A stretch of 45,320 nucleotides of DNA. It comes from Alteromonadaceae bacterium. Lineage in GTDB: Bacteria > Pseudomonadota > Gammaproteobacteria > Enterobacterales > Alteromonadaceae. The translations under genes and the position numbers were made by a program. Of this stretch, positions 1 to 8,396 are shown piece after piece. The DNA lies in contig JABXHM010000056.1 in the NCBI GenBank assembly GCA_013373625.1, positions 1-45,320 of the forward strand, in the 5' to 3' direction. The notes beneath the pieces are model-generated. The model did not search any database and was not told the origin of the DNA. It saw only the letters and a program-made list of their open reading frames with translations. Positions within the stretch are counted from its first letter, which is position 1. Each line of letters begins with the position of its first letter.

Positions 1-131
1 ATTTGTTGTTGCTGATTACGGAAAAATACCAATTTGATACCGCAAATTTGGCGTGCAAAAGGCTTGTCGGCAATTTCGTCGGGTGTAGCAGCCACATACC
101 AGGTGTTGAGCGGGTAAGTTTGAGGACGCAT
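1..131 (-). CDS. vanA: Vanillate O-demethylase oxygenase subunit, N-terminus only (runs off the window)
   Basis: Only the first 43 codons are present, read on the minus strand from the ATG at 131. The peptide has the typical VanA opening: PLNTWYVAATPDEIADKP, then a QICG segment and the first strand of the Rieske domain. VanA is the Rieske non-haem iron oxygenase that, with the reductase VanB, demethylates vanillate to protocatechuate in lignin-aromatic breakdown. An AAAGG ribosome binding site precedes the ATG. The gene is divergent from vanR and the shared spacer carries VanR-type palindromes, which supports the assignment. The Rieske cysteines and histidines lie outside the window, so the call rests on the N-terminal signature and the context. 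Confidence 0.85.
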   Translation of the reverse strand, partial: MRPQTYPLNTWYVAATPDEIADKPFARQICGIKLVFFRNQQQQ

Positions 132-152
132 ATTTTTAACCTTTCATTAACT

Positions 153-164
153 ATTGGATCCACT
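153..164. promoter_or_regulatory. VanR operator-like site 1 (vanA side)
   Basis: The sequence ATTGGATCCACT matches the palindrome ATTGGATCCAAT, known as the VanR operator in Caulobacter, at 10 of 12 positions. It lies about 22 bp upstream of the vanA start, where a bound repressor would block vanA transcription. Confidence 0.7.
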
Positions 165-204
165 TTAAGCCCTTTACAGCAATTTAACAACTAAAAAACG
201 CAAT

Positions 205-216
205 TTTGGATCCATT
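205..216. promoter_or_regulatory. VanR operator-like site 2 (middle)
   Basis: TTTGGATCCATT shares the TTGGATCCA core of the other two sites. It is 52 bp from site 1, centre to centre, in the vanA-vanR spacer. It is the weakest of the three because the outer bases differ from the palindrome. Confidence 0.55.
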
Positions 217-336
217 AATTTAAATTTAACGTTAAATTGCAGCCCCGGATATGGTGCAACACACAGCAATTAACCGCCATAACAGCCTAAAATTAAGCTA
301 TTTCAATATATTGGCTTAACACGCATAATATGGGTT

Positions 337-348
337 ATTGGATCCAAT
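337..348. promoter_or_regulatory. VanR operator-like site 3 (perfect palindrome, vanR side)
   Basis: ATTGGATCCAAT is a perfect 12-bp palindrome identical to the described VanR operator. It lies 57 bp upstream of the preferred vanR start at 405, so it would be in the vanR promoter or leader and suggests autoregulation. If the upstream ATG at 330 were used, the operator would fall inside the coding sequence. This is one reason to prefer the later start. Confidence 0.75.
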
Positions 349-404
349 TTTCAGACAGGCGCGGTGGCGCCGATGATGCTATTCAATCGTTTTCAGGAGT
401 GGGT

Positions 405-1109
405 ATGCCACGCGAAGGGCAAGCAGTAATCAGTATATTGCGCGATAAAATTGTCTCCGGAGAATTTCCGGCTGGTCAGCGGCTAGCGGAAATCCCCACT
501 GCCGATTTATTAGGTGTGTCGCGAACACCTGTTCGTATTGCATTCAGAGCCCTTGCTCAGGAAGGCCTGTTAATTAAGTTACCCCGCCGCGGTTACCAGG
601 TGAGGGAAGTGACAACCGAAGAAATATCCGGGGCAGTAGAGGTACGCGGTGTACTGGAAGGACTCGCAGCACGCCAGGCCGCCGAAAAAGGGCTATCACA
701 AAGCACTCAGGCGCAACTTGAACAGTGCTTAATGCAAGGCGATGCGATTTTTAACAAGGGTTACATTACCGAAGATGATCTTGAACAATACAACCTACTG
801 AATAAACAATTTCACGCCTTGATTATTCAGGCCAGTGGTAATCCTGCCATTCAATCAGCCATGCAAATAAACGAGCATTTGCCTTTTGCATCGGTTAACG
901 CATTGCTGTTTAACCCGGAGCAACTCGATCGGGAATTCAGGCGTTTCAGCTTCGCCAACATGCAACACCATGTGGTGTTTGAAGCGCTGGTAAACAGGCA
1001 AGGTGCCAGAGCTGAAGCCGTAATGAAAGAGCACGCCCATGCCACACTGAGTCAGGTTGAACTAAACGATAATGCCGACTCGCGTAAGCTGATAAATAGT
1101 GCTGAATAG
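405..1109 (+). CDS. vanR: GntR-family (FCD domain) transcriptional regulator, VanR-like
   Basis: Predicted vanillate-responsive repressor of 234 residues. The N-terminal winged helix shows the GntR pattern: GQAVISILRDKIVSGEFPAG, then LGVSRTPVRIAFRALAQEGL. The C-terminal two-thirds is an all-helical FCD effector domain beginning near the EVRGVLEGLAARQAAE segment. I chose the ATG at 405 because AGGAG ends 5 nt upstream of it and because this length fits the family. An in-frame ATG at 330 would add 25 residues, has no clear ribosome binding site and would run through a perfect operator. The gene is divergent from vanA, with operator-like palindromes between them, as in known vanillate loci. Confidence 0.85.
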   Translation: MPREGQAVISILRDKIVSGEFPAGQRLAEIPTADLLGVSRTPVRIAFRALAQEGLLIKLPRRGYQVREVTTEEISGAVEVRGVLEGLAARQAAEKGLSQSTQAQLEQCLMQGDAIFNKGYITEDDLEQYNLLNKQFHALIIQASGNPAIQSAMQINEHLPFASVNALLFNPEQLDREFRRFSFANMQHHVVFEALVNRQGARAEAVMKEHAHATLSQVELNDNADSRKLINSAE

Positions 1110-1191
1110 GGGCAGCATCTTAACAACACAGTGCTGCAGGCCCGTTACCAGGCGTTTTTGATTAATGCCGTTTTGCATTAACTCTAAACCA

Positions 1192-1821
1192 CTAATTGCA
1201 CTTTAAATGACCGAAGCTATCGTTAGGTGAAGTAAGCGTAACGGTTTGCCAGTAAACGTTTTTTCGCCCTAGCTCGTCAGCATTGTTCTGCTCGCTTACC
1301 AACTTAAAAGAAAGACCGAATTTATCAGCAAAATTCGCAATTTCATCAGCAGATACGGGGGACATTGTCCGCTCGTCGGTACACGCACCATGTCGAAGAG
1401 AAATAACAATTTTGCCATTGGTTTTCAGCAGGGCACTGAGTTTACGAATACAGCGTTCTCTATTTGAGGGCGGAATGTGCATCCACACCGCACTCAATAA
1501 AATAAGATCGAATTTTGTTTGCAGAGAGAATACCTGGCTCAGCTCGGGTAACTTATCATTCAGCCAATACACCGGCTGACTCACTGTATATTGTTGCGCT
1601 TTTTCTCTGATACCATCGGCAGGCTCAACGGCAACAACACTTAGCCCTTTTGCGGCGAGATAACGCGCGTCGCGACCAGAGCCAGCGCCCACATCCAGCG
1701 CAAACCCTTTTTCTGGAATTTCACCGAGCCAGTCACGATGTACTTTTTCGAACGCTACACTGTTGTATTGATTAGCGAGCTTTTCTGCGTGAGTTGAATA
1801 GTATTCAATGTTTGAGGACAA
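1192..1821 (-). CDS. Class I SAM-dependent methyltransferase
   Basis: A 209-residue protein with a Rossmann-fold methyltransferase domain. The SAM-binding motif I is LDVGAGSGRDARYLAAKG (about residues 42-59), followed by the acidic VEP end of strand 2. FDLILLSAVWMHI (about 104-116) looks like the motif IV region. It starts at a TTG codon with AAGGA about 10 nt upstream; the opening residues (IEYYSTHAEKLANQY) fit the usual start of the family. The substrate cannot be told from the sequence; relatives act on small molecules or proteins. It converges on vanR with an 83-bp gap and may belong to the core chromosome next to the van locus. Confidence 0.8.
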   Translation of the reverse strand: MSSNIEYYSTHAEKLANQYNSVAFEKVHRDWLGEIPEKGFALDVGAGSGRDARYLAAKGLSVVAVEPADGIREKAQQYTVSQPVYWLNDKLPELSQVFSLQTKFDLILLSAVWMHIPPSNRERCIRKLSALLKTNGKIVISLRHGACTDERTMSPVSADEIANFADKFGLSFKLVSEQNNADELGRKNVYWQTVTLTSPNDSFGHLKCN

Positions 1822-1960
1822 ATGGACTATTTCCTTGCGAGAGTATTCAACACCATTTAAATACGTTTATCTACATTCAGATCAATACGAATGATGCAGA
1901 CGTTTAGGATAAATGTTTCTGGTTTCAAACCATCAAACACAATCATCGCGATGTCACTTT

Positions 1961-3106
1961 TTAAATACGAAATAACATTTCCCGATGATAAAGCAAATAT
2001 TCACGGCTCTGCTCGTTTATATGCAACTTACCAGAGGAGCTGATGCCCAGTTTTGTATATTCCTCAAGCTCTTTAGAAATCATAATATCCCCAGTTTCAT
2101 CGAATGAAATGTAACCTTTGTCAAAAGCTCTATCCAAGTTAGCAACGAGCAAAAGTCCATTATATTTATCAAGCTTTTCTGTTTCTGAAGAATCGCGCCA
2201 CGGCTTAATATGCGAAGCAATTAAAAAGTCTCTATTTTCCAACCCTGTTAGTGCACACTTGCCCCACAGGTCAATAAGATCTTGCCTGTATTTCCCTTGG
2301 CCAACTCTTGCCTTTACCAGCACCGATTTCTCAGTCACCGTTTTTGTATCATCCTTGAGAATATCGTCAATGTCTTCTTGCAATTGCACCTGGGTAGTAT
2401 CTGATAGAAAGTCTTCATAGGCCTTTAAAGCCGCTGAATACATTCTCTTTCCAGTAAAGTCTCTTTCTTGGAAAATGCTAGTTTCACGCAGTTTCCGCTC
2501 GAACAGTTTAAATTCTGAAAGAGAGCTCAGTTCAAAAATAGACCCAACATCGTTCCCTAATGTTTTCATCCAATTAGGCATTGTGGTCTTTAGGGCTGAA
2601 ACATAATTCTTAGCCGTCTTTTCGCTTTTACCAATCTCAACAGCCCACCGCTTAAACTGCTCACCGAGTTCAGATAGGTTTTGTGTTAAACATTGTCGCA
2701 GAGCATTCCTATGATTTTCATTCTGTAGCAGAGCAAAAAGATCGTCATTCAAATAAGCGTATTCGATGTATGTACCTAACGATTTTTCACTAACTGCATA
2801 TTTATGTTTGTGGTTAACAGCAGATCTAAGTTTGTGATGCCAAAAGCTTGAGCTTCTTAGGTGAAAAAAGGGAAGAGATGGATTATCTCTATCACCATCG
2901 GCACTCAACTTATTAAAGTAATATGTGAAACGTGCTTTTAGTTGGTCGTTGAAGAAAATACGATTATCAGGAATTTGCTTATCTTCTATGAGGTCAAAAA
3001 CAGCGAATAAAAGACAAACTTTATGAGGTTTAGCACGGCCAGATGACCTATCAACATTAAGTTTGTGAAACTCATCTGCATATACATCAAACATCTTACA
3101 ACTCAT
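1961..3106 (-). CDS. HNH endonuclease with an N-terminal SBD-like recognition domain
   Basis: A 381-residue putative restriction endonuclease. The C-terminal third has an HNH core: KYRQDLIDLWGKCALTG, then ASHIKPWRD, then NGLLLVANLDRAFDKGYISF, as in HNH_2-type enzymes. The N-terminal 130 residues (KPHKVCLLFAVFDLI, then SLPFFHLRSSSFW) resemble the sulfur- or modified-DNA-binding domains that precede HNH in ScoMcrA-like type IV enzymes. A helical linker of about 130 residues lies between. I infer a modification-dependent restriction enzyme; the N-terminal match is by eye. The start at 3106 has AAGG directly against the ATG, so Met5 (3094) is an alternative. It stands alone, with long flanking spacers. 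Confidence 0.7.
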   Translation of the reverse strand: MSCKMFDVYADEFHKLNVDRSSGRAKPHKVCLLFAVFDLIEDKQIPDNRIFFNDQLKARFTYYFNKLSADGDRDNPSLPFFHLRSSSFWHHKLRSAVNHKHKYAVSEKSLGTYIEYAYLNDDLFALLQNENHRNALRQCLTQNLSELGEQFKRWAVEIGKSEKTAKNYVSALKTTMPNWMKTLGNDVGSIFELSSLSEFKLFERKLRETSIFQERDFTGKRMYSAALKAYEDFLSDTTQVQLQEDIDDILKDDTKTVTEKSVLVKARVGQGKYRQDLIDLWGKCALTGLENRDFLIASHIKPWRDSSETEKLDKYNGLLLVANLDRAFDKGYISFDETGDIMISKELEEYTKLGISSSGKLHINEQSREYLLYHREMLFRI

Positions 3107-3532
3107 CCTTGGTTAAAGACCGACCACTAAACCAGGTTCTGATTATTTCATTGGATTAGCAAGAAAAATATACTGCGAGAAGTTTGGGAAGGCCAGATTT
3201 TCCAAGACTCTTTCCATATTCCCAAATTACTGCCGATTATACTCTGTTGATGATCATCGCCCGTTGCTGGTATGTCGGCGTTTTGGATTGTAGAACATTA
3301 CGATAGAATGAGTCACAGCCTGACGAGCATAACATCAGGCCTAAAAGATTACATTGGCTAATGCAGATTAAAGATAAAACTAGCTTGAGTAACTTAAATC
3401 TATATATCTTGATAGTGTTAAAGATAAAAATTTGCTCTAATAGTCAGGTTTTTTCAAAAGACAACATTTAATCTACGTTAGTTAAAGTGCTTATTAATGG
3501 TCAAAATTCTGAATTACTAGTTGCACAAATAA
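3107..3532. other. AT-rich spacer with no gene recognised
   Basis: This 426-bp stretch separates the divergent HNH nuclease and membrane-protein genes and must hold their promoters. An open frame without a start codon runs on the plus strand from about 3117 to 3288. I cannot match it to any family, so it is not called. No hairpin terminator or clear promoter pair stands out. Confidence 0.4.
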
Positions 3533-3565
3533 ATGTTAGTTAAGAGTTTTACGGAAGCAAAGGAT

Positions 3566-4444
3566 ATGAACAGTAACAACTTAAGAAAAAACTTTATAGC
3601 AATGCTTTTTGCCTTAGTTATTGCAACAATAGCGCAGCGCTCAACAGATATTCTGTTTCAGCTTACCAATAGTTGGTCGGTATTACCTTTTAAAACCACA
3701 GCTATAAGTAACTTGTTTGCTGACAATTGGAAACTCTTATCGGCAGTATCTCACGCAACTCTTGGCTTATTGCTCGTTTCAGTTAGTTGGGTTGGATGGT
3801 CAAAATCAGAATCCGCTGGAAACAAAGAGGCCATAGCTAGACTAGCAAGTTGGGCATTTATATTGTTATTGATTGAGGTTGTACTAGTTACTTTGTATTT
3901 TGCTATTGCCTCAAGCATAGAACTAGCGGTAAAAGACTACCAAGTTATAAAAAATCCACCTAAACCTTCATCTAAGCCCGAAGCACTGCTGGTGGGATTA
4001 GTTTTTTTAGTATATTTCATTTGGGACATTATTGCTGATGTTATTAAAAGCCCTCTAAATATGAATAATACTAATGGTTTATCGGAATCATCAAATAAAA
4101 GCCCTGTATTAGGATTCTTAACAGGCTCTATAACATATGGCTTCGTATCATTTGTATGTATGTTGCTAGCGCTCAAAATATATGATCTATCTCCATTAGC
4201 AGGGGACCCAAGAATCGCGGTTTTTGGAGATTTAGCATTAATAGCATTGGTATTCTTATTTCGCTCTATGAAGCCTTTGGAAAAGTATTTAATAAACATT
4301 TTTCCCTGGGAAGGTACTAGGAGTAATAGTGTTCACTCTTTACCTAACACTTCAAAAAGTGCTTTATTTATCGGCCTACCAAGTGTACTTTACTTGATAT
4401 GTCTAATAACAATGATATGTCTAAATACAAACAATTACCCTTAA
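3566..4444 (+). CDS. Multi-pass membrane protein of unknown function
   Basis: About 292 residues with six or seven hydrophobic segments and no catalytic motif I recognise. Examples are LFALVIATIA near the N-terminus, LGLLLVSVSWVGW, WAFILLLIEVVLVTLYFAIA, LLVGLVFLVYFIWDII, FVSFVCMLLALKI and a last one ending LICLITMICL. I prefer the ATG at 3566, with GGAAG 8 nt upstream, over the in-frame ATG at 3533. Its 3' end overlaps the next gene by 46 nt in another frame, so the two are probably co-transcribed and translationally coupled. Low GC like the neighbouring accessory genes suggests recent acquisition. The function is unknown; a role in defence or nucleotide signalling would be guesswork. Confidence 0.65.
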   Translation: MNSNNLRKNFIAMLFALVIATIAQRSTDILFQLTNSWSVLPFKTTAISNLFADNWKLLSAVSHATLGLLLVSVSWVGWSKSESAGNKEAIARLASWAFILLLIEVVLVTLYFAIASSIELAVKDYQVIKNPPKPSSKPEALLVGLVFLVYFIWDIIADVIKSPLNMNNTNGLSESSNKSPVLGFLTGSITYGFVSFVCMLLALKIYDLSPLAGDPRIAVFGDLALIALVFLFRSMKPLEKYLINIFPWEGTRSNSVHSLPNTSKSALFIGLPSVLYLICLITMICLNTNNYP

Positions 4445-5001
4445 TAATTGGGATAACTGGCCAGATACGAGCAGGTAAAAGTACAGCAGCAACGTATCTG
4501 GAGAGTCACTTTGGATATAAGTCTATACCAAATGCCCAAGTACTCCAAAAGATACTATCCGCACTTGGCTTACCCTTGAAAAGAGAATTATTAGCAGCTA
4601 CTGGTGATGCATTATTTGCTGAGCTGGGAAGAGGTATTATCGCGAGAGCTAGGGTTGCAGAAGTACAGTCGACCAACAGTTTTGATACAAGTACAAGGTA
4701 TGTGATAGACGGGATACGGTATTTAGAAGAATTAGATGTATACAGAACTCTACCTAGTTTTAAGCTAATAGCCTTGGAAGCCACTGATAAGGAAAGATAC
4801 CAGCGAACACTGGATAGTGATAACACAACAAAAGATGGAAATATTTCTCTAGATAATTTTATGTCTTTAAATCTCGCTCAAAGCGAGAGATATGTTCCAC
4901 AACTTATAAATGCAGCGGACTTTAACATAAAAAACTCCGGGGACATGCGACAATTGGAACATAACATAAATAGTGCACTAAAATCATTCACTGAACAATG
5001 A
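4399..5001 (+). CDS. P-loop nucleotide kinase-like protein (dNMP or dephospho-CoA kinase fold)
   Basis: A 200-residue P-loop protein. The Walker A motif is GQIRAGKST (21-29). YVIDGIRYLEE (101-111) is the strand and DGxR element seen in dephospho-CoA kinase and phage-type deoxynucleotide kinases. FKLIALEATDKERYQR resembles the LID or adenine-contact region. I infer phosphoryl transfer to a nucleotide or CoA precursor; the substrate is not determined. The ATG at 4399 overlaps the membrane-protein gene; Met7 at 4417 is an alternative, and neither has a convincing ribosome binding site. The 3' end overlaps the convergent methyltransferase by 18 bp. Confidence 0.65.
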   Translation: MSNNNDMSKYKQLPLIIGITGQIRAGKSTAATYLESHFGYKSIPNAQVLQKILSALGLPLKRELLAATGDALFAELGRGIIARARVAEVQSTNSFDTSTRYVIDGIRYLEELDVYRTLPSFKLIALEATDKERYQRTLDSDNTTKDGNISLDNFMSLNLAQSERYVPQLINAADFNIKNSGDMRQLEHNINSALKSFTEQ

Positions 5002-5727
5002 AGCAAGAATTTTCTTCAATGTTTCTTCAGCTGTTTCGAGTGACTGCCTTTCTGGACTAAATAACCAGAACTCATGATTTCTGCATATTTCAATTGGGTC
5101 ACTTACCTTCACTAGACTGAACCCTTGACTTTTTATCGAGGCGGATAATTCGTGTCTCTCTTCATCATTTAGAAGATAAACATTTGCTAACAATATTCCA
5201 TTTGGCTTGATGCACCGTCGTAGTTCAATTAACTGACTATCGTAAATTTTAAAATGAAATACAAAGACTGCAAATGCCAAATCAAAAAATTCTGAAGGAT
5301 ACTTCAAACCTTCTGAGCTGCTAAACCAAGTATATTCACCTCCGTTGGTGATATTCAACTCAACAACTTTAGGGTCTGTATCTGCAAGTATGTACTTTCC
5401 TTCACCGTTATAATTTTTAATGGTTGGGGCTTTTCCTGCTCCAATTTCAAGTATGTTTATGCCACCATGTTCTGATATAAATTTTGAAAAAACCTGTTTT
5501 ACAGTACTATTAACTTCACCATACGATGGTAACTTCTCTCTTTCTCTGCACAGTGCAATAACTTTCGACTCATTTAACTGTTGAGTAGAGTCTCTAAGAT
5601 AAAATATATCCATGAAACGAGAATGAAGTTCACCGTTTATTTCCAACTTTTCTGGACGAGCAGATTGTTTCGATATTTTATATATTCCGGGACCAATCTG
5701 AGTAAGCTTTGTATTTAAAGAGTCCAT
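4984..5727 (-). CDS. Class I SAM-dependent methyltransferase
   Basis: A 247-residue protein. The first 85 residues are poorly conserved in appearance; then comes a Rossmann methyltransferase domain with motif I INILEIGAGKAPTIKNY, an acidic ADTDP loop and FDLAFAVFVFHFK as the post-motif strand. It is the last gene of a minus-strand trio (HD phosphohydrolase, DNA methyltransferase, this gene), 11 nt after the DNA methyltransferase stop. It lacks the (D/N/S)PP(Y/F) motif of DNA amino-methyltransferases, so a small molecule or protein is the more likely substrate. The glycine motif is of a weaker type (GAGKA), so activity is probable but not certain. Confidence 0.65.
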   Translation of the reverse strand: MDSLNTKLTQIGPGIYKISKQSARPEKLEINGELHSRFMDIFYLRDSTQQLNESKVIALCREREKLPSYGEVNSTVKQVFSKFISEHGGINILEIGAGKAPTIKNYNGEGKYILADTDPKVVELNITNGGEYTWFSSSEGLKYPSEFFDLAFAVFVFHFKIYDSQLIELRRCIKPNGILLANVYLLNDEERHELSASIKSQGFSLVKVSDPIEICRNHEFWLFSPERQSLETAEETLKKILASLFSE

Positions 5728-5738
5728 TCATATATCCC

Positions 5739-6926
5739 CTAAGTTTTTTTGCTAAATATAAGTACATCTTCTCCTTTCACCTTCGCCATAAGCCTCCTTC
5801 TAGTTGAGCGAATACCTCTTTGCTTTCTGAGTTCTAGTGAAAATCCAACATCTTCCGCTATATCGATAATATTGTCAGTCGTACCAGCTCTAGAACTAGA
5901 TTCTCCTACTATAAGAGCCATATGTGCATTGACTTTCAAGATTCTATGAGCCTCTAAAAAAACATGATGAATAAATTCTATGTACTGTTGCCAACTATTT
6001 TTTCGATGACGGTGTGAACGAGATCCTTTCTCTTGTGAACGTAATTCAGAAAAATTTTCGAACCCAAGCAAAGTGTGATTGAGATCTACTATATCGAACC
6101 AGAGGAAGCTCAATCGCTGTGATTTTACGTAATCTGCGACTCCATAATAAGGTGGAGATGTCATAATCAAATCCACGGACTCATCAGGTAAATTTTTCAT
6201 ATTCGCAACACAATCGCCAACTCTAAAATTAGCTCGTTTGCGCAGAGTAGATCTAGTTAAGCTATTGTTCCAATACTGAATCGTCCTAAATGAGTCATGT
6301 GTTGCTTTCGCAAATTCCTCGCATGCACTTAAGAAGCTAGTAAACGCATTTCTATAAATGATTTCGGATAGCTTTGGTTTGACGTTGTCACAAACCCACC
6401 CCCAATGCTTTCCTTGTGAACACGTAGACTTCAAAATACTAGAAAAAATGGCCAAGGCGCATTTTTTGTAATTTGGATTCTCAATAAGACATAGTTCTTG
6501 AAGGATTGCATTTAATTCTGCCATCGTGTTGGCGTGGTACCAACTTTTAAGCTCAGCCTCCTGTGGGTGGGTAGCAACTTCGTTGTTGTTATATTTAAAT
6601 TGAGCTTCCGAAGTTGCAGCCCTCACTAAGTCTAAGAACCTTTTAGGTTCCGGGTGGAATAATTTCGACTCTGCGATCAATATAGCGATCGGGTTAGTAT
6701 CAAAACCTATAAAATTGTTACCCAATCGAAGTGATTCTAAGCCTGTTGTGCCGGAACCGGAAAAAGGATCTAATATGGTAGCGCCCTCTTGGCACAACGT
6801 CGGAATCAATGTTCCTGGGATAGCAGAAATATAGGTTGCAGGATACCAATGTATTGAATGTAATCCTGAATTACTAAAATTAGAAAATGACCAATCTACT
6901 TCAGTAAGAATATTATTAAAATTCAA
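5739..6926 (-). CDS. DNA methyltransferase, N4-cytosine/N6-adenine type
   Basis: A 395-residue DNA amino-methyltransferase. Motif I is ILDPFSGSGTTGLE (51-64), preceded by the LHSIHWYPA box (22-30) typical of this family. The catalytic motif IV is TSPPYYG (256-262), which favours N4-cytosine. The roughly 190 residues between them may hold the target recognition domain. It overlaps the upstream HD-domain gene by 11 nt, so they are translationally coupled. No restriction endonuclease is adjacent in the operon; the HNH enzyme at 1961-3106 is the nearest nuclease. It could be an orphan methylase or the modification arm of an HD-linked defence cassette. Confidence 0.8.
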   Translation of the reverse strand: MNFNNILTEVDWSFSNFSNSGLHSIHWYPATYISAIPGTLIPTLCQEGATILDPFSGSGTTGLESLRLGNNFIGFDTNPIAILIAESKLFHPEPKRFLDLVRAATSEAQFKYNNNEVATHPQEAELKSWYHANTMAELNAILQELCLIENPNYKKCALAIFSSILKSTCSQGKHWGWVCDNVKPKLSEIIYRNAFTSFLSACEEFAKATHDSFRTIQYWNNSLTRSTLRKRANFRVGDCVANMKNLPDESVDLIMTSPPYYGVADYVKSQRLSFLWFDIVDLNHTLLGFENFSELRSQEKGSRSHRHRKNSWQQYIEFIHHVFLEAHRILKVNAHMALIVGESSSRAGTTDNIIDIAEDVGFSLELRKQRGIRSTRRRLMAKVKGEDVLIFSKKT

Positions 6927-8226
6927 ATTTAAATTCGCCTGTTCCTGGAACGTTATATCTACCGGAGTAATCTTCCGGGAATGAAACTCTATAATCCCTT
7001 GTACATGCTAGTTTTTCAAATGCTTCAATTACATTCGATCTCCAGGCACTCTTACTGCCAGACTTGTAAGCACCTTTTATTCCACCTTTTTGCTTTTTTA
7101 CAAGGGCTATCATACAACTTTGAGAATTTACTCCCATTGTCTGTGGCCGGCCTTCAAAGTCTGTCCAGTTAATCTTTCTCGTAATAAGACCTTTTTCAAA
7201 CCATACGAAGTAACTAGAACTTTTAATATCGGAAAAAACTTCTTCTTTTATCTTAGTTTTAATTTCAGAATTTTTAAGTTTCCGTTTGAGGTTTAGCTCT
7301 TTAAACCAAACATAATCTACTAATTCGTATTCACAACCAGAAAGCAGTTGGTTTGCGAGTGTTTTAGTAGCATAATTATTACGTAGTCTTTCCTCGAACT
7401 CAGGCTCAGACATAAACCAATTGTCTGGAGAAATCACGTTTTCTTTAACAGCTAACTCAACTAAATCGGATTGAAAAGCGTTGTGCGGTATGCATTCTGG
7501 GTGAGCAATAATCATGGTATAAATCTTTTCTCTATACTCAAGCCACTTTTCTAGATTTTTTGATGCCTCTTTTGAGAAACGTAGGGACAAGTCGGCTTCT
7601 AATTTCACATAAGAAAGCAATGACAGCATATTTTCCTTTACTCCTTCCCAACCAAGAAAAATAGCCATTCTGTGGACATTATCGATATTGTCTATATCAA
7701 CCTGAGCAGCAATTGCACTCCCTTTTAAAGAAGTAGGAGCTACAAGTTCTAATACGTTTTCAGGCTTTATGTTTTCAGTATGTAGCGCCTCGCATACTTC
7801 TACTTGTCTATTTGGCAAGATCTCTAGGAATTTGTTTCTGTTTCCTAAGTCACCGAATATAAAAGACTCGAGAATCTTTGCATGGTCGAAGCCCCCCCTC
7901 TCTGTAGACTTAAATTCAGTTTCCACTAGGTGGCCGTAAGGGGGAATTGCTGCGTCATGCAACAGAGCCGCGGCAATTAGTTCCTTTGTTTGCAAAAGAT
8001 TCAGATTCGATTGCTCTGCAAGTTTAAGTGATATATATGCGACACCGACCGAATGGGGGAGTCGTCTCGACCTTCCCAGCTCCTGAATTAAGGGCACATC
8101 AAAATTCATCTGCCGCATATTGCGCAATCGTTGCAATTCAGTCGTATCTAGTAACTTTTTCATTAGCACGGCAATCTCATTTCGTTCGATGACTATGTGC
8201 CCATGTAAGATGTCGTGAAATTCCAT
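6916..8226 (-). CDS. HD-domain phosphohydrolase (dNTPase/SAMHD1-like)
   Basis: A 436-residue protein with an HD metal-binding core near the N-terminus: RLPHSVGVAY (His58), ALLHDAAIPPYGH (His90-Asp91, His99) and QVDIDNIDNVHRM (the last Asp among 177-182). The spacing and the PPYGH segment fit the dGTPase/SAMHD1-like group (COG1078-type) of dNTP triphosphohydrolases. All metal ligands appear intact. The C-terminal 230 residues are helical and unassigned. It is the first gene of a tight minus-strand operon with a DNA methyltransferase and a second methyltransferase. HD dNTPases can starve phage replication of dNTPs; applying that here is inference. Confidence 0.7.
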   Translation of the reverse strand: MEFHDILHGHIVIERNEIAVLMKKLLDTTELQRLRNMRQMNFDVPLIQELGRSRRLPHSVGVAYISLKLAEQSNLNLLQTKELIAAALLHDAAIPPYGHLVETEFKSTERGGFDHAKILESFIFGDLGNRNKFLEILPNRQVEVCEALHTENIKPENVLELVAPTSLKGSAIAAQVDIDNIDNVHRMAIFLGWEGVKENMLSLLSYVKLEADLSLRFSKEASKNLEKWLEYREKIYTMIIAHPECIPHNAFQSDLVELAVKENVISPDNWFMSEPEFEERLRNNYATKTLANQLLSGCEYELVDYVWFKELNLKRKLKNSEIKTKIKEEVFSDIKSSSYFVWFEKGLITRKINWTDFEGRPQTMGVNSQSCMIALVKKQKGGIKGAYKSGSKSAWRSNVIEAFEKLACTRDYRVSFPEDYSGRYNVPGTGEFKFEF

Positions 8227-8276
8227 ATGATACTCATGGTTATTCTTTAAGATGATTGGATGGTCTTTTCAGAAGA

Positions 8277-8294
8277 AATTCGTCGTGACGAATT
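8277..8294. promoter_or_regulatory. 18-bp inverted repeat, candidate operator of the HD operon
   Basis: AATTCGTC-GT-GACGAATT is a perfect inverted repeat 51 bp upstream of the HD phosphohydrolase start. A related palindrome, ACGAATTCGT, lies at 8422-8431. The half-site ACGAATT is shared, which suggests one regulator, but no regulator gene is adjacent. Confidence 0.4.
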
Positions 8295-8396
8295 CTACAC
8301 TTTACAAGGAATATTGTAACCTGCTCATTAGTTAAAGCGAACGCCACATGGTTTTGTAACATTCTAGATTGTTTCTGGCTTAATGAAGGCAAATAA

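Noticed and set aside
32..194. Plus-strand frame at the left edge
   Set aside because: It is the shadow of the vanA N-terminus on the other strand plus the operator region.
3117..3288. Open plus-strand frame in the 3.1-3.5 kb spacer
   Set aside because: It has no start codon or ribosome binding site, and I recognise no family in its 57 codons.
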